In this document: piece after piece, positions 1 to 8,175 of the stretch
How positions within the stretch are numbered: position 1 is the first letter of the stretch
Layout of the letters: every line of letters starts with the position of its first letter
Assembly: GCF_026626745.1 (NCBI RefSeq)
Contig: NZ_JAPNJW010000001.1
Span: 1,098,311-1,162,310 of the forward strand
DNA from: Nannocystis sp. RBIL2
GTDB taxonomy: Bacteria > Myxococcota_A > Polyangia > Nannocystales > Nannocystaceae
Direction of reading: 5' to 3'
DNA: 64,000 nucleotides
Translations under genes and position numbers: made by a program
The notes under the pieces: generated by a model
What the model was told of the DNA's origin: nothing
Databases searched by the model: none
The model's input: only the letters and a program-made list of their open reading frames with translations

Positions 1-454
1 GCTCGGCCTCGTCGGTCAGGCTCCGCAGCGCTCGCATGTCGCGGAGGCGCAGCGCCAGCGCCACGATCACCACGCGCACGTCGGCGGCGATCGCCATGAA
101 CATCTTGCGCAGGCTCTCGCCGTCGTCGCCGGCCGGACGGTCCCAGCGCATCATCGCCACCCGGCGTACGCCGTCGACGATCGCCTGCGTGTCGGCGCCC
201 AGCGCCTCGCCGATCGCCTCGAGCTTGATCGTGCCGGAGATGGCCGCGTCGGCCACCATCGCGGCCGCCAGCGCCGGTGGGTCGAGGCGCAGCTCGGTCA
301 GCATGTCGGACGCGACCACCCCGCGCTGGGCCGCGGCCGCGTCGCCCGCCTCCGCCAATGCGTGGGCCTTGCCGACCAGCACGGCGCCGTCGCTGTACCG
401 ACCGGCGATCTTCTCGCGCAGGCTGTCGAGGTTGCTCTCCGCCGCCTTGACCAT
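1..454 (-). CDS. relA: RelA-type (p)ppGpp synthetase, N-terminal part (cut by window edge)
   Basis: Only the first ~151 residues are present. They match the N-terminal HD region of RelA/SpoT enzymes in order: the segment DMLTELRLDPPALAAAM, then IVDGVRRVAMM, then LRKMFMAIAADVRVVIVAL. In bifunctional enzymes the second segment runs into a metal-binding HD (ALLHDVVEDT); here it reads AMVADAAISG, so that HD pair is gone, as in monofunctional RelA. The expected role is synthesis of ppGpp/pppGpp without hydrolysis, but the synthetase domain lies outside the window. Start: ATG at 454, giving MVKAAESNL; a TTG lies four codons upstream. It is on the same strand as the rhomboid gene, 97 bp downstream of its stop. 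The family call is fairly secure; the exact start is not. Confidence 0.7.
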   Translation of the reverse strand, partial: MVKAAESNLDSLREKIAGRYSDGAVLVGKAHALAEAGDAAAAQRGVVASDMLTELRLDPPALAAAMVADAAISGTIKLEAIGEALGADTQAIVDGVRRVAMMRWDRPAGDDGESLRKMFMAIAADVRVVIVALALRLRDMRALRSLTDEAE

Positions 455-551
455 CGACTCGCACAATAGGTCCTGGCCCGGCCCCTCGCCAGCGAAATTC
501 TCGCCACGTCCGCTGCACGTCGGCGCCCCGCGCCCTCCCGCCGGGCGAGGT

Positions 552-1430
552 TCACCGTGAGGGTCGCGCGCCTCGGCCCCGCAGGGCCCGCAGTCGCCCC
601 GCGATCGCGCCGACCACCAGCCCGCCCGCCAGCGCCGCCACGTGGGCCGCGCCGCCGACCGGACCGACCAGTCCCAAGAGACAGGCGCCGAGCCAGCCCG
701 CCGCCAGCACCACCTCGAGCTCGCCCGCCGCCCCTGCGCGCCGCTCGGCCGCGACGACGCCGACGAGCCCGAACACCGGCGTCGACAGGCCGATGCAAGC
801 TGGCCCGAAGGACATGGTCTGAACGACATTGCCGAGAAGACCGAAGCCGATCACCATCGCCGCCAGCGCGGCGGTGCCCGAGCGGGCCTCGACGCGGCGC
901 GCCAGCTCGGGCCACACCGCCGCCACGAACAGCAGGTGCAGCGGCCCCGAGTGGACGATCACCGGCGTCAGCCACTGCCACGGCGCGCTCGCCGACAGGC
1001 CGGCGGCGTCGGGCAGCAGCCGGGCGACCAGCGGCGAGTCCGGATCGCCGAGCCGGGTCATCACCGCCGCGATCGCGACGAACGCCAGCAGCGCCCACGT
1101 CAGCGGTGTCGGCGAGGCCCACGGCGCCCACGCGGCCGGCTGCGCCTGCGCGGTCGCATCCGGCCCCGGCGGCGCCACCCGGCTCTCGGCGCGGATCCGC
1201 TCGGCCTCGCGGGCCACTGCGAAGCGCGCGGCGCCCGGCTCGCGGCGAAACGACGCCAGCTCGTCGCGCACCCGCGGCAGCGCCTCCTCCTCGACCACCC
1301 ACACCGTCCAGCCCTCCGGCGCCGGCCGCAGCCGGGCGGCGATGCCCAGGGTCAGCAGGTAGTCGGCGAAGCGCCGGGCCTGGCGCTGCTCCGGGATGAC
1401 GCCGGCGGGTCGCATGCGGCCGCGAGACAA
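552..1430 (-). CDS. Rhomboid family intramembrane serine protease (GlpG-like)
   Basis: An integral membrane serine protease that would cut transmembrane segments of substrates within the bilayer. The N-terminal ~70 residues resemble the GlpG cytoplasmic domain (RFADYLLTLGIAARL, then VRDELASFRREP). After a linker come hydrophobic helices with rhomboid signatures: HSGPLHLLF in the first conserved loop/helix, GLSTPVFG matching GxSxxxxG with the nucleophilic Ser, and AAHVAALAGGLVVG carrying the catalytic His. Length (~292 aa) is normal. The start could be TTG at 1430 or ATG at 1415; neither has a clear ribosome site. Only 22 bp separate it from the upstream gene, so co-transcription is possible. 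Substrate unknown. Confidence 0.85.
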   Translation of the reverse strand: MSRGRMRPAGVIPEQRQARRFADYLLTLGIAARLRPAPEGWTVWVVEEEALPRVRDELASFRREPGAARFAVAREAERIRAESRVAPPGPDATAQAQPAAWAPWASPTPLTWALLAFVAIAAVMTRLGDPDSPLVARLLPDAAGLSASAPWQWLTPVIVHSGPLHLLFVAAVWPELARRVEARSGTAALAAMVIGFGLLGNVVQTMSFGPACIGLSTPVFGLVGVVAAERRAGAAGELEVVLAAGWLGACLLGLVGPVGGAAHVAALAGGLVVGAIAGRLRALRGRGARPSR

Positions 1431-1452
1431 CTACCAGCTTCGCGGCGCTATT

Positions 1453-2739
1453 TCACTCGATCTGCAGCGTCGCCGACTGTCCGTAATGGTCGGACAATTC
1501 GTGGCTGCCGGCCGCGCCGAAGTCGAGCGGCTCGGTGTACTCGAGCGCAGTGGCGACCACGCGGACGTGGCGCTCGACGTCGCGGATGAAGACGTAGTCG
1601 AGCCGCGCCGGGTACTCGGTCGCCCCGTACTGCTGGAAGTACAGCGAGTTGCAATCGGTGCCGGTGAACGTGTCGGCCGGGATCGTCGCGCAGCGGCCGG
1701 CCAGCGGCTCCTCGATGTACGGCCCGAACTCGAACGGCAGCAGCAACTGTCGCATGCGCGTCACGTCGTCGGCCGGCTGCAGCGCGCTGCGGCTGTCGTA
1801 GAGCCCGCCGTAGTGCAGCATCAGCGGGTACATCATCGCGTTGTGCCACCAGCCCGACAGCACCTCCTCGCCGGTGCTGCCGAATCGATCCTCCGGGTAA
1901 TACGGCCCGGCGTTGAAGTCGCCGCCGACCAGCACCACGTCGCCGTCGTCGTGGCCCTTCGCCTGTCCGCCGAGCACCCGCGCCTGCACGTCGCGCTCCT
2001 GCCACAATTCGGGGAATGCGGTCAGGTGAGTCGCATAAAGGTGGATCCGCCGCCCGGTCGGCGCGTGCGTGAAGCTCCAGCGGATGAGCCCGCGCTTGAT
2101 CCCGGGGCCCGGGAACAGCTCGATCTCCCGCTGCGCCGCGTACTGCGCCTCGCCGAACTCCTGCTTCGGATCGCCGATCAGCGCCTCGCGGACCAGGATC
2201 ACCAGGCCGTGCTGCGCGTGCCTGTCCTCGCTGCCGGCGTAGATCGCATAGCCCTGCCGCTTCGCCTCGGCCGCGAAGCGCTCGACGTCGGCCAGCTCCC
2301 ACGCCTCTTGCAAGAACAGCACGTCCCAGCCGTCGCCGAGCAGCCGCGCCGGCGCCTCGGCCCGCCGCTCGACGTAGTACGGCACGCCGACGTGCGTGAA
2401 CGGATACCAGCGATTGAGCAGCCCGACGTTGTACGTCAGCACCTTCAGCGTCGCGGGCGCGGCCAGCGGCGGCAACGCTGCGTGCTCGCTCGCCTGCGCC
2501 GCCAGCAGCGCCGACGGATCCGGCGCCGCGGTGAAGCGCAGCCGCTCGGCGTAGAACAGGTCGCTCGTGCGCAGCGTGGCCCCGTCGTCCAGCGCCGCCG
2601 CCAGGTGCTGCAAGATCGGGCTGTCGACCAGCATCACCTCGTCCTCGGGCCGCGAGCCGAGGTCCTCCGGGATCTCGTCGTCGGCGCAGGCCGGCGCGAG
2701 GACCAGCAGGGCGGCGAGCGTGAGGCGGTGCGCGTTCAT
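1453..2739 (-). CDS. Secreted endonuclease/exonuclease/phosphatase (EEP) family lipoprotein, sphingomyelinase-like
   Basis: A Mg-dependent phosphodiesterase fold behind a lipoprotein signal (MNAHRLTLAALLVLAPAC). EEP landmarks appear in order: LTYNVG, LFLQEAW with the metal-binding Glu, YATHLTA, GGDFNAGP (Asp/Asn pair), LDYVF and SDHYG with the terminal catalytic His. Extracytoplasmic EEP proteins of this size are often neutral sphingomyelinase or nuclease-like, but the substrate cannot be read here. The ATG at 2739 is preceded by a good GGAGG at about 8 nt. The gene follows the 2754-3497 gene by 14 bp, so the two probably form an operon. The enzyme fold is well supported; the specific activity is not. 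Confidence 0.8.
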   Translation of the reverse strand: MNAHRLTLAALLVLAPACADDEIPEDLGSRPEDEVMLVDSPILQHLAAALDDGATLRTSDLFYAERLRFTAAPDPSALLAAQASEHAALPPLAAPATLKVLTYNVGLLNRWYPFTHVGVPYYVERRAEAPARLLGDGWDVLFLQEAWELADVERFAAEAKRQGYAIYAGSEDRHAQHGLVILVREALIGDPKQEFGEAQYAAQREIELFPGPGIKRGLIRWSFTHAPTGRRIHLYATHLTAFPELWQERDVQARVLGGQAKGHDDGDVVLVGGDFNAGPYYPEDRFGSTGEEVLSGWWHNAMMYPLMLHYGGLYDSRSALQPADDVTRMRQLLLPFEFGPYIEEPLAGRCATIPADTFTGTDCNSLYFQQYGATEYPARLDYVFIRDVERHVRVVATALEYTEPLDFGAAGSHELSDHYGQSATLQIE

Positions 2740-2753
2740 CCTGCGATCCTCCG

Positions 2754-3497
2754 TCAGAACCGACCGGCCAGCCCCAGGCCCGCGTAGCCCGGCCCCAGGC
2801 TCGGCGCCACCTGGACCTTCGCCGCGGACCGCGAATAACCTGTCCCATAAGCCAGGTGCGCCGCGCCGGCGAAGATCGCCCCCGCCCCGATCCAAAACGT
2901 CGTCTCGAGCGTCGTGTAGGCGCAGCGGTTGCTCGGACACGCATCGGCGATCGGCAGGAACAGCGCCCGCGACAGCGCCCACAGGCCCAGGCCGCCGGAC
3001 AGCAGCCCGATCCCGACCAGGCGCATGCGCTTGGCGTCGCGGACCTTGCCGAGGCCCGCCTCGTGGCCGCCGCGGCGGTAGGCCCCCGCGGTCAGCAACC
3101 CGAGACCTGGCCCGAAGAACATCAGGTTGTTCCAGTTGGTCACGAACACCAGGTTCGCGGTGCTCCAGCGCGCGAACGGATCGGTGGGCACGATCTGCGC
3201 CGCGGTCGACCAGAACACCTCGAGCCCGATTCGCCCGACCACCCCGAGCCCCGTCAACACCCCGCCGGCGATCAAAAGCCCGCGCCCCGTCTTCGCCCGG
3301 GTCGGCCGCGCGGGCGCGATCGTCGGGGCGGGCACCACGGCGCCGGTCGCCGCCGGATCGGCCGGCGTCGTCGCCGGCGCGGCCGTGGCCTCCGTCCCGT
3401 CCACCGCCGTCGGCGACGCGGGCTCGGTCCCCTCGTCCGCGCGCACCTCCCCCGGCGAAGCGAGCGCGACGGCGAGGAGGAGCGACGACACGATCAT
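2754..3497 (-). CDS. Hypothetical exported membrane protein
   Basis: I do not recognise a family. It opens with a cleavable-type signal peptide (MIVSSLLLAVALASPGEVRA) followed by ~45 residues rich in Ala, Thr and Pro. Then come three or four hydrophobic segments (GRGLLIAGGVLTGLGVVG, LMFFGPGLGLLTAG, LVGIGLLSGGLGLWALS, FWIGAGAIFAGAAHLAYG). Two Cys in ACPSNRCAY could form a disulfide. Its last codon lies 14 bp before the EEP lipoprotein, suggesting one transcript and a shared role at the envelope. The start is the first in-frame ATG-type codon before the signal peptide. Confidence 0.6.
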   Translation of the reverse strand: MIVSSLLLAVALASPGEVRADEGTEPASPTAVDGTEATAAPATTPADPAATGAVVPAPTIAPARPTRAKTGRGLLIAGGVLTGLGVVGRIGLEVFWSTAAQIVPTDPFARWSTANLVFVTNWNNLMFFGPGLGLLTAGAYRRGGHEAGLGKVRDAKRMRLVGIGLLSGGLGLWALSRALFLPIADACPSNRCAYTTLETTFWIGAGAIFAGAAHLAYGTGYSRSAAKVQVAPSLGPGYAGLGLAGRF

Positions 3498-3840
3498 GAC
3501 GCCGCCCCACCATAGCGGCTCCGACGGCCGCTGTCATGACCGTCCCGCGCGCGAACCCGCACGCGCGCACCTGCTCGCTCGCCGCGAAGACGGGCGACCG
3601 GCCCCACGTAGCATGACCGCGAGGACAGGTTACGCCACGCGTCACCAATCGATGATTGCGCAGACGCGAGGCAACCGGACTCCCACGCGACCTGCCCGTC
3701 GCGTTCGCGGCGAACGTCACCGCTCAGCTCGCTCGGCCCACAGCGTGCGACCGGCCTCATGTCACCCGAGGACGGGTTACGCGACCGAAGCGGTCCTCGC
3801 TCCGGTAGCGACCCTCGGCGCACCGTCCAGCGACCGTGCT
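3498..3840. other. Gene-free stretch between minus-strand genes
   Basis: About 340 bp with no convincing reading frame. It carries the upstream region of the 2754-3497 gene and two related short blocks, GAGGACAGGTTACGC near 3621 and GAGGACGGGTTACGC near 3768, spaced about 147 bp apart, whose meaning is unknown. Confidence 0.4.
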
Positions 3841-3890
3841 CCGGGACATGTCGTATCCGACATGTCCCCGAGCACATGCCCCTTCGGTCA
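3841..3890. repeat. 14-bp-period palindromic array (3 cores)
   Basis: Cores GACATGTC at 3845 and 3859 and CACATGCC at 3873 are separated by 6-nt linkers, an exact 14-bp period. The array overlaps the stop codon (3888-3890) of the MYXO-CTERM gene. Confidence 0.8.
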
Positions 3891-4874
3891 GGCCGCGCGG
3901 CGGCGGCGGCGGGCGAACAGCAGGCCGACGCCGAGCACCCACGCGAAGCCGGGGTCGGCGCCGACGCTGCAGCCCTTCTTGGCGACCGGCGGCGGCTCTT
4001 GCGGCTCCGCGCCCGTGGGCGCCGGGGCGGGCGGCTCGGCGGGGGCCGGCGCGGCGCAGGCCAGCTCGAGCTCGACCGCCGGCGTCGTGATCACCTTGGC
4101 GCGGTCCGGCGAGGCGACCTCGACCTCGACCTTGTGGCGCCCGGGCTTCAGCGCCTCGGGCTGGTCGCAGGCGACGAACAGCTTGTCGGTGCCGGCCTCG
4201 CCGGTCCACGTGCGGCCCGGATCGACCTGGTTGCACAGGCCGCTGCTGGCGGTCCACACGGCACCGTCGACGCGGGTCTCGTAGACCAGGTAGTCGCGCA
4301 GCGCCTCGGCCTCGGCGGGCAGCTCGACCTTCAGGGTCGCAGTGGCCGCGTCGACCTCCGCGCTGCAGCTCGCGGGGTGGGCCACCTTGATCTTCTCTTG
4401 CGCCGGCGCAGACGCGGTCAGCTTCGCCTCCGGCAGCACCAGCGGCCCGGCCGCGATCGTCACCGTCGTCGTCGTCTCCGGGGGCGGCACGTTGGTCGCG
4501 GCCGGGTCGAGGTTCTTGCGGGTCTCGGCCGCCTCCGGCCCCTCGCGCACCGTCACCTCGTACACCTGGCCGGGCTTGAACTTCGCCGCCGGGACGATGA
4601 CCTCGATCGGCCCCTTCTCGACGATCGTGTACTTGACCGGCACCTTCTTCTTGCCGTCGACGCGCACCAGCGTCACGCGGCCCTTCGCGCTGCTCAGCTT
4701 CTCGCCGCCGGTCCAGGCGAAGCCCTCCGCATCGGCCGGCACCGCGCCGCCCGCACCGACGTAGAGCTTGCCGCCGCCGAAGTCCTGCCGCAGGCAGGAG
4801 CACGCCTTCGCCTCACCCTCGCCCATGCTCGCCAGGGCCAGGCTCACCAGGACAACCATTCGTAAGAGTCGCAT
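3888..4874 (-). CDS. Secreted protein with MYXO-CTERM-like sorting tail
   Basis: A ~328-aa exported protein of unknown function. It has an N-terminal signal (MRLLRMVVLVSLALASM) and a mature start rich in Cys (ACSCLRQD). Two beta-rich Ig/Fn-like stretches include VKYTIVEKGPIEV and HKVEVEVASPDRAK. A Pro/Ala-rich linker then leads to a C-terminal cassette of GCSVGAD, a hydrophobic helix and an Arg cluster (FARRRRR). That layout (Cys near a TM helix, then basic tail) is the MYXO-CTERM type thought to direct proteins to the myxobacterial cell surface. The start at 4874 has no obvious ribosome site. The stop codon lies in a palindromic array. Confidence 0.75.
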   Translation of the reverse strand: MRLLRMVVLVSLALASMGEGEAKACSCLRQDFGGGKLYVGAGGAVPADAEGFAWTGGEKLSSAKGRVTLVRVDGKKKVPVKYTIVEKGPIEVIVPAAKFKPGQVYEVTVREGPEAAETRKNLDPAATNVPPPETTTTVTIAAGPLVLPEAKLTASAPAQEKIKVAHPASCSAEVDAATATLKVELPAEAEALRDYLVYETRVDGAVWTASSGLCNQVDPGRTWTGEAGTDKLFVACDQPEALKPGRHKVEVEVASPDRAKVITTPAVELELACAAPAPAEPPAPAPTGAEPQEPPPVAKKGCSVGADPGFAWVLGVGLLFARRRRRAA

Positions 4875-5162
4875 CGCGGGGGATGGTACACGGACGGGCC
4901 CGATCGTCAACCGCGGCCGTTCCACTGTCCGCTCGTCCGCGGACTGCTGGATCTCCCCGTGACTGTCGTAGCGATCGGCGAATCCTCCTCGTCCTGCCGG
5001 GGACCCCCTGTTTCTCGCGAACCTGTCACCCGACCGACCGAGGCTCGCGCGCCGGACGTGACATCGCAGCAAAGCGGAACCTCGCCGCGAGGACGGCGAT
5101 GCGCCGGCGCAGCGCGCAAGATGCGGGCCGCGATCGCCGGGCCGTGTTAGCTTCGCCCGGGC

Positions 5163-6443
5163 GTGCGCCGGATCTCCCTCGCCCTCCTCCTCCTCGCCTC
5201 GGCCTGCGCCGGCAACCGAAATCTGCGCAGCGAGGCCCGCGTCGAGCTCGACGCCCTCGCCGCTCGCGGCGCGCTCAAGCCTGGCGAATCGATCGCCCCC
5301 GCCGCGCTCGCGCCCCTGGCCGCACGTTTCACCGAGGCGCGCATCATCGGGGTCGGACGCCCCCTCGCCGGCGGGCACGAGTTCGTCGTCCTCGCCCGCG
5401 ACCTCTTCCTCGCCCTCGTCCGCGACCACGGCGTCACCGGCCTCGCGCTCGACGTCAGCATCCACGCCGGCTTCGCCCTCGACGCCTGGGTCAGCGCCGC
5501 CGGCGAGCCCGACCTCGACGCCCTCGACGCCATCCTCCTCGACCTCGACGAGCCCGCCCTGCGCACCGCCGAATTGCGCGACTTCCTCGCCGCCCTGCGA
5601 GCCTACAACGCAGCTGGCCCGAAGACCATGTTGCACGTCCACGGCACCGACCCGGGCGAGCTCGACGCGGTCGCCCGCGGCTACCTCGCGTACCTCCAGG
5701 CCGTCGATCCGGAGCACGCCGCGCGGGCCACCGCGATCCTCCGCGGCGGCGACGGCCCCGGGCTGGCCGCCCTGCTCAAGCGCCTCGACGAGCAGCGGCC
5801 GGCCTACGTCGAGCGCAGCTCCGCCTCCGCCTACGCGCGCGCGCGCATGCAGGCCGAGGCCGCAGTGCAGCTGCTCGACCAGGCCGAGAGCTGGGCCTTC
5901 GACGCCCCCGAGTTCCACCGCGCGCGCAACCTCGACCTCGCGCTGCAGCTCGGCGGCGCCCGCAACAAGCTGTTCTTCTGGGGCGAGAACCGGCGGGCCG
6001 CCGCCGACGTCCCGGGCGCTGCGCCCTCGGTCGGCGAGTATCTGCGGCAGTGGCACGGCCGCGGCTACGTCGCCGTCGGCGGCCTGTTCGTCCGCGGCCG
6101 CGCCGTGCTCGAGCGGACCGACGGCCGCCTGTGTCCCCTCGACCTCCCGCCCGCCCCTTCGGGCAGCTTCGACGCCGTGTTCGCCGGCCTCGCCGGCCCG
6201 GCGCTGCTGGCCGTCCCCGACCTCCTGCGCGGCTCGAGCCTGCAGCGCAGCCTCGGCGGCAAGCCGGCCATCCGCGCGATCGAGGGCGCCTACGACCCCG
6301 CCGACGCCGCCCGCTACAACGACGTCTACAAGTCGCTGGCCACCGCCTTCGACGCATTGCTGGTGGTCCCCGTGGTCACGGCCGCCGCCCTCGCCCCCGG
6401 CCTCGGCCGCCCCGGACCCGACGGCTGCGTCGAACTGCTATGA
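5163..6443 (+). CDS. Erythromycin-esterase-like lipoprotein, probably catalytically dead
   Basis: The ~426-aa protein has a lipoprotein signal (RRISLALLLLASAC). It then follows the erythromycin esterase (EreA/EreB) fold: RIIGVGRPLAGGHEF, DHGVTGLALD, KTMLHVHGTDPG, ARNLDLALQL and KLFFWGENRRAA. Family enzymes carry GEATHG with essential Glu and His, and a WAHNxH motif with two more His. Here these read GRPLAG and WGENRRA, so the classic catalytic Glu and His residues are absent. The protein is therefore likely a binding protein or has another activity; antibiotic hydrolysis is not supported. The GTG start at 5163 directly precedes the signal peptide. It stands alone between two gene-poor regions. 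Confidence 0.7.
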   Translation: MRRISLALLLLASACAGNRNLRSEARVELDALAARGALKPGESIAPAALAPLAARFTEARIIGVGRPLAGGHEFVVLARDLFLALVRDHGVTGLALDVSIHAGFALDAWVSAAGEPDLDALDAILLDLDEPALRTAELRDFLAALRAYNAAGPKTMLHVHGTDPGELDAVARGYLAYLQAVDPEHAARATAILRGGDGPGLAALLKRLDEQRPAYVERSSASAYARARMQAEAAVQLLDQAESWAFDAPEFHRARNLDLALQLGGARNKLFFWGENRRAAADVPGAAPSVGEYLRQWHGRGYVAVGGLFVRGRAVLERTDGRLCPLDLPPAPSGSFDAVFAGLAGPALLAVPDLLRGSSLQRSLGGKPAIRAIEGAYDPADAARYNDVYKSLATAFDALLVVPVVTAAALAPGLGRPGPDGCVELL

Positions 6444-6474
6444 TTCGCCGTCAATGATACCACCGCGCCGAGCG

Positions 6475-6560
6475 AGCATGTCGTGAAGGACATGTCCCTC
6501 CGGTCCGGCGAACCGCCAGCCCGGCGCCGGCGTCGGAAGACCTGTCGCAAAGGACATCCC
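6475..6560. repeat. 14-bp-period palindromic array (two pairs)
   Basis: Core AGCATGTC at 6475 pairs with GACATGTC at 6489; GACCTGTC at 6539 pairs with GACATCCC at 6553. Each pair is offset by exactly 14 bp. The array lies downstream of the esterase-like gene. Confidence 0.75.
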
Positions 6561-6660
6561 GCCCTCTCGGGTCCTGCCATTGGCCGCCGACGTCCGCAGG
6601 CCGTCGGGGTTCGAGTTCGCGCTCGCGGCCGCAATCGACGGCTCGCGCGATCATGGCGTA

Positions 6661-6690
6661 TTGACATCCGCGCCGGCTCTCGCGTACTCT
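6661..6690 (+). promoter_or_regulatory. Possible sigma-70-type promoter upstream of RNA ligase
   Basis: TTGACA at 6661 and TACTCT at 6685 are separated by 18 nt, in an otherwise GC-rich background. It points toward the RNA ligase gene 260 bp away. Inference only. Confidence 0.35.
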
Positions 6691-6957
6691 CGTCCTCCCT
6701 GGGTCTCTATGTCGCTCGACGCCCGCACTCTGTTTTGCGCCTCCTCGTACGCCCCGGCCTTTTCGGCCGCTGCGGGCGTGCCAGGAGCGTATCCGGCGGC
6801 ATCGGCGACAGTACGCTGATTTTGTCTCCGGGCCGCTGCGGCTCGTAACAATCTCCGGTGCGACCGTCCTGCGAGGCGGCCGCGTCGGCGGGCACGTCGG
6901 GTATCGCCGTGTCCGCGCATTTGCCAGGGACCTCGTCCAAGAAAGCGCAGGTACATC

Positions 6958-8049
6958 ATGTCCAGCTTCGCCGTCCACGTCGTGCGTGTGGCCATCGAGC
7001 CGCACGAGAACGCCGACGCCCTCGAGATCGCCCGCGTCGGCGATTACCGCTCGATCGTCCGCAAGGGTCAATTCGTCAGCGGAGACCTCGTCGCATACAT
7101 CCCGGAGCAGGCCATCGTCCCCGAGCCGCTGCTCGACGAGCTCGGCCTGCGGGGGCGCCTGTCCGGCAAGGACATGAACCGGGTCAAGGCGATCAAGCTG
7201 CGCGGGGTCCTGTCGCAGGGCATCGTCTATCCCGCCCGGCCCACCTGGTCCGAAGGCCAGGACGTCACCGCCGAGCTCGGCATCGTCAAATACGAGCCGG
7301 TCGTGCCGTCGCACATGAACGGCCACGTCTACGGCGCCGGCCCCGATCGCTGCGTCAAGTACGACATCGAGAACGTCAAGGCCTTCCCCGACGTCCTGCT
7401 CGAGGACGAGCCCGTCGTCTTCACCGAGAAGATCCACGGCACGTGGTGCCAGCTCGGCCTCGTGCCGAACGACGCGGCAGGCGAGCACGGCCCGCTGATC
7501 GTCAGCAGCAAGGGCCTCGCCGCCAAGGGCCTGGCCTTCACCCCGTCGGCGACCGAGAACGCCCACAACCTCTACCTCCGCGTCGCGCGTCACCTCGATT
7601 TCGAGGCCCGCGCCGCGAAGGTGTTCGCCGACGATCTGGCCGCCGGTCGCCCGGTGTTCGTGCTCGGCGAGGTGTTCGGCGCCGGCGTGCAGGACCTGTC
7701 CTACGGCTCCAAGACCGACCAGGACCGCAACCTCGGGTTCCGCGTGTTCGACATCTACACCGGCTGGTACGGCCAGGGCCGGTTCCTGTCGGACGCCGAC
7801 CTGCAGGCCGCCTGCGACGCGCTCGAGCTGCCGCGCGTGCCCGTGCTCTACCGCGGTCCGTTCGGCCGCGCCGTGATGGCCGAATACACCGACGGCCGCG
7901 AGACCGTGTCCGGCCAGGCCCTCCACGTCCGCGAGGGCATCGTCATCCGCCCGCAGCTCGAGCGCCGTCACCCCGAGCTCGGCCGCGTCCAGCTCAAGAG
8001 CGTGTCCGAGAAGTACCTGCTCCGCAGCGGCGGCACCGAGTACAACTGA
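6958..8049 (+). CDS. ATP-dependent RNA ligase (DraRnl/Rnl5-like)
   Basis: A covalent nucleotidyltransferase predicted to seal RNA ends or nicks. The N-terminal ~110 residues look like the OB-type domain of Deinococcus-type ligases (KGQFVSGDLVAYIPEQ). The ligase domain then carries motif I EKIHGT with the adenylate-accepting Lys at about 158, motif III-like VLGEVFGAGVQDL, motif IV EGIVIRP and motif V-like VQLKSVSEKYLLR. Length (363 aa) suits this group. The ATG at 6958 follows a weak purine stretch. No RtcB, Pnkp or Hen1 repair partner is adjacent, so it appears to be a stand-alone gene, ended by a strong hairpin 5 bp after the stop. The family is confident; the in vivo substrate is unknown. 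Confidence 0.88.
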   Translation: MSSFAVHVVRVAIEPHENADALEIARVGDYRSIVRKGQFVSGDLVAYIPEQAIVPEPLLDELGLRGRLSGKDMNRVKAIKLRGVLSQGIVYPARPTWSEGQDVTAELGIVKYEPVVPSHMNGHVYGAGPDRCVKYDIENVKAFPDVLLEDEPVVFTEKIHGTWCQLGLVPNDAAGEHGPLIVSSKGLAAKGLAFTPSATENAHNLYLRVARHLDFEARAAKVFADDLAAGRPVFVLGEVFGAGVQDLSYGSKTDQDRNLGFRVFDIYTGWYGQGRFLSDADLQAACDALELPRVPVLYRGPFGRAVMAEYTDGRETVSGQALHVREGIVIRPQLERRHPELGRVQLKSVSEKYLLRSGGTEYN

Positions 8050-8053
8050 AACG

Positions 8054-8087
8054 AGTCGCGGCGCGCGGGCTTCCGCGCGCCGCGACT
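8054..8087 (+). terminator. Strong hairpin terminator after RNA ligase
   Basis: A perfect 15-bp inverted repeat (8054-8068 with 8073-8087) around a GCTT loop, starting 5 bp after the stop codon. There is no long T run, as is usual in very GC-rich genomes. Confidence 0.75.
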
Positions 8088-8175
8088 GTCGACATTCACG
8101 CGCGCTCACGAGAGAGCGGCGCTGATTCGCGGCGGGCGCTTCGACTGACGGCTCGCTCGACTCGCCGTGCGAGGC

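Larger units (their letters stand above)
6444..6957. other. 514-bp intergenic region with repeat array and possible leader
   Basis: No gene seen. It holds the palindromic array at 6475-6560 and a promoter-like pair at 6661-6690. If that promoter is used, the RNA ligase mRNA would have a leader of about 260 nt whose content I cannot assign. Confidence 0.4.

Noticed and set aside
1448..2944. Alternative long minus-strand frame over the EEP lipoprotein
   Set aside because: Arg/Ala-rich shadow frame; the true frame has signal peptide and EEP motifs.
5163..6443. Macrolide-resistance gene
   Set aside because: Catalytic Glu and His motifs of erythromycin esterases are absent.
6580..6819. Small plus-strand frame before the RNA ligase
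   Set aside because: No ribosome site, no motif, composition unlike neighbouring genes.
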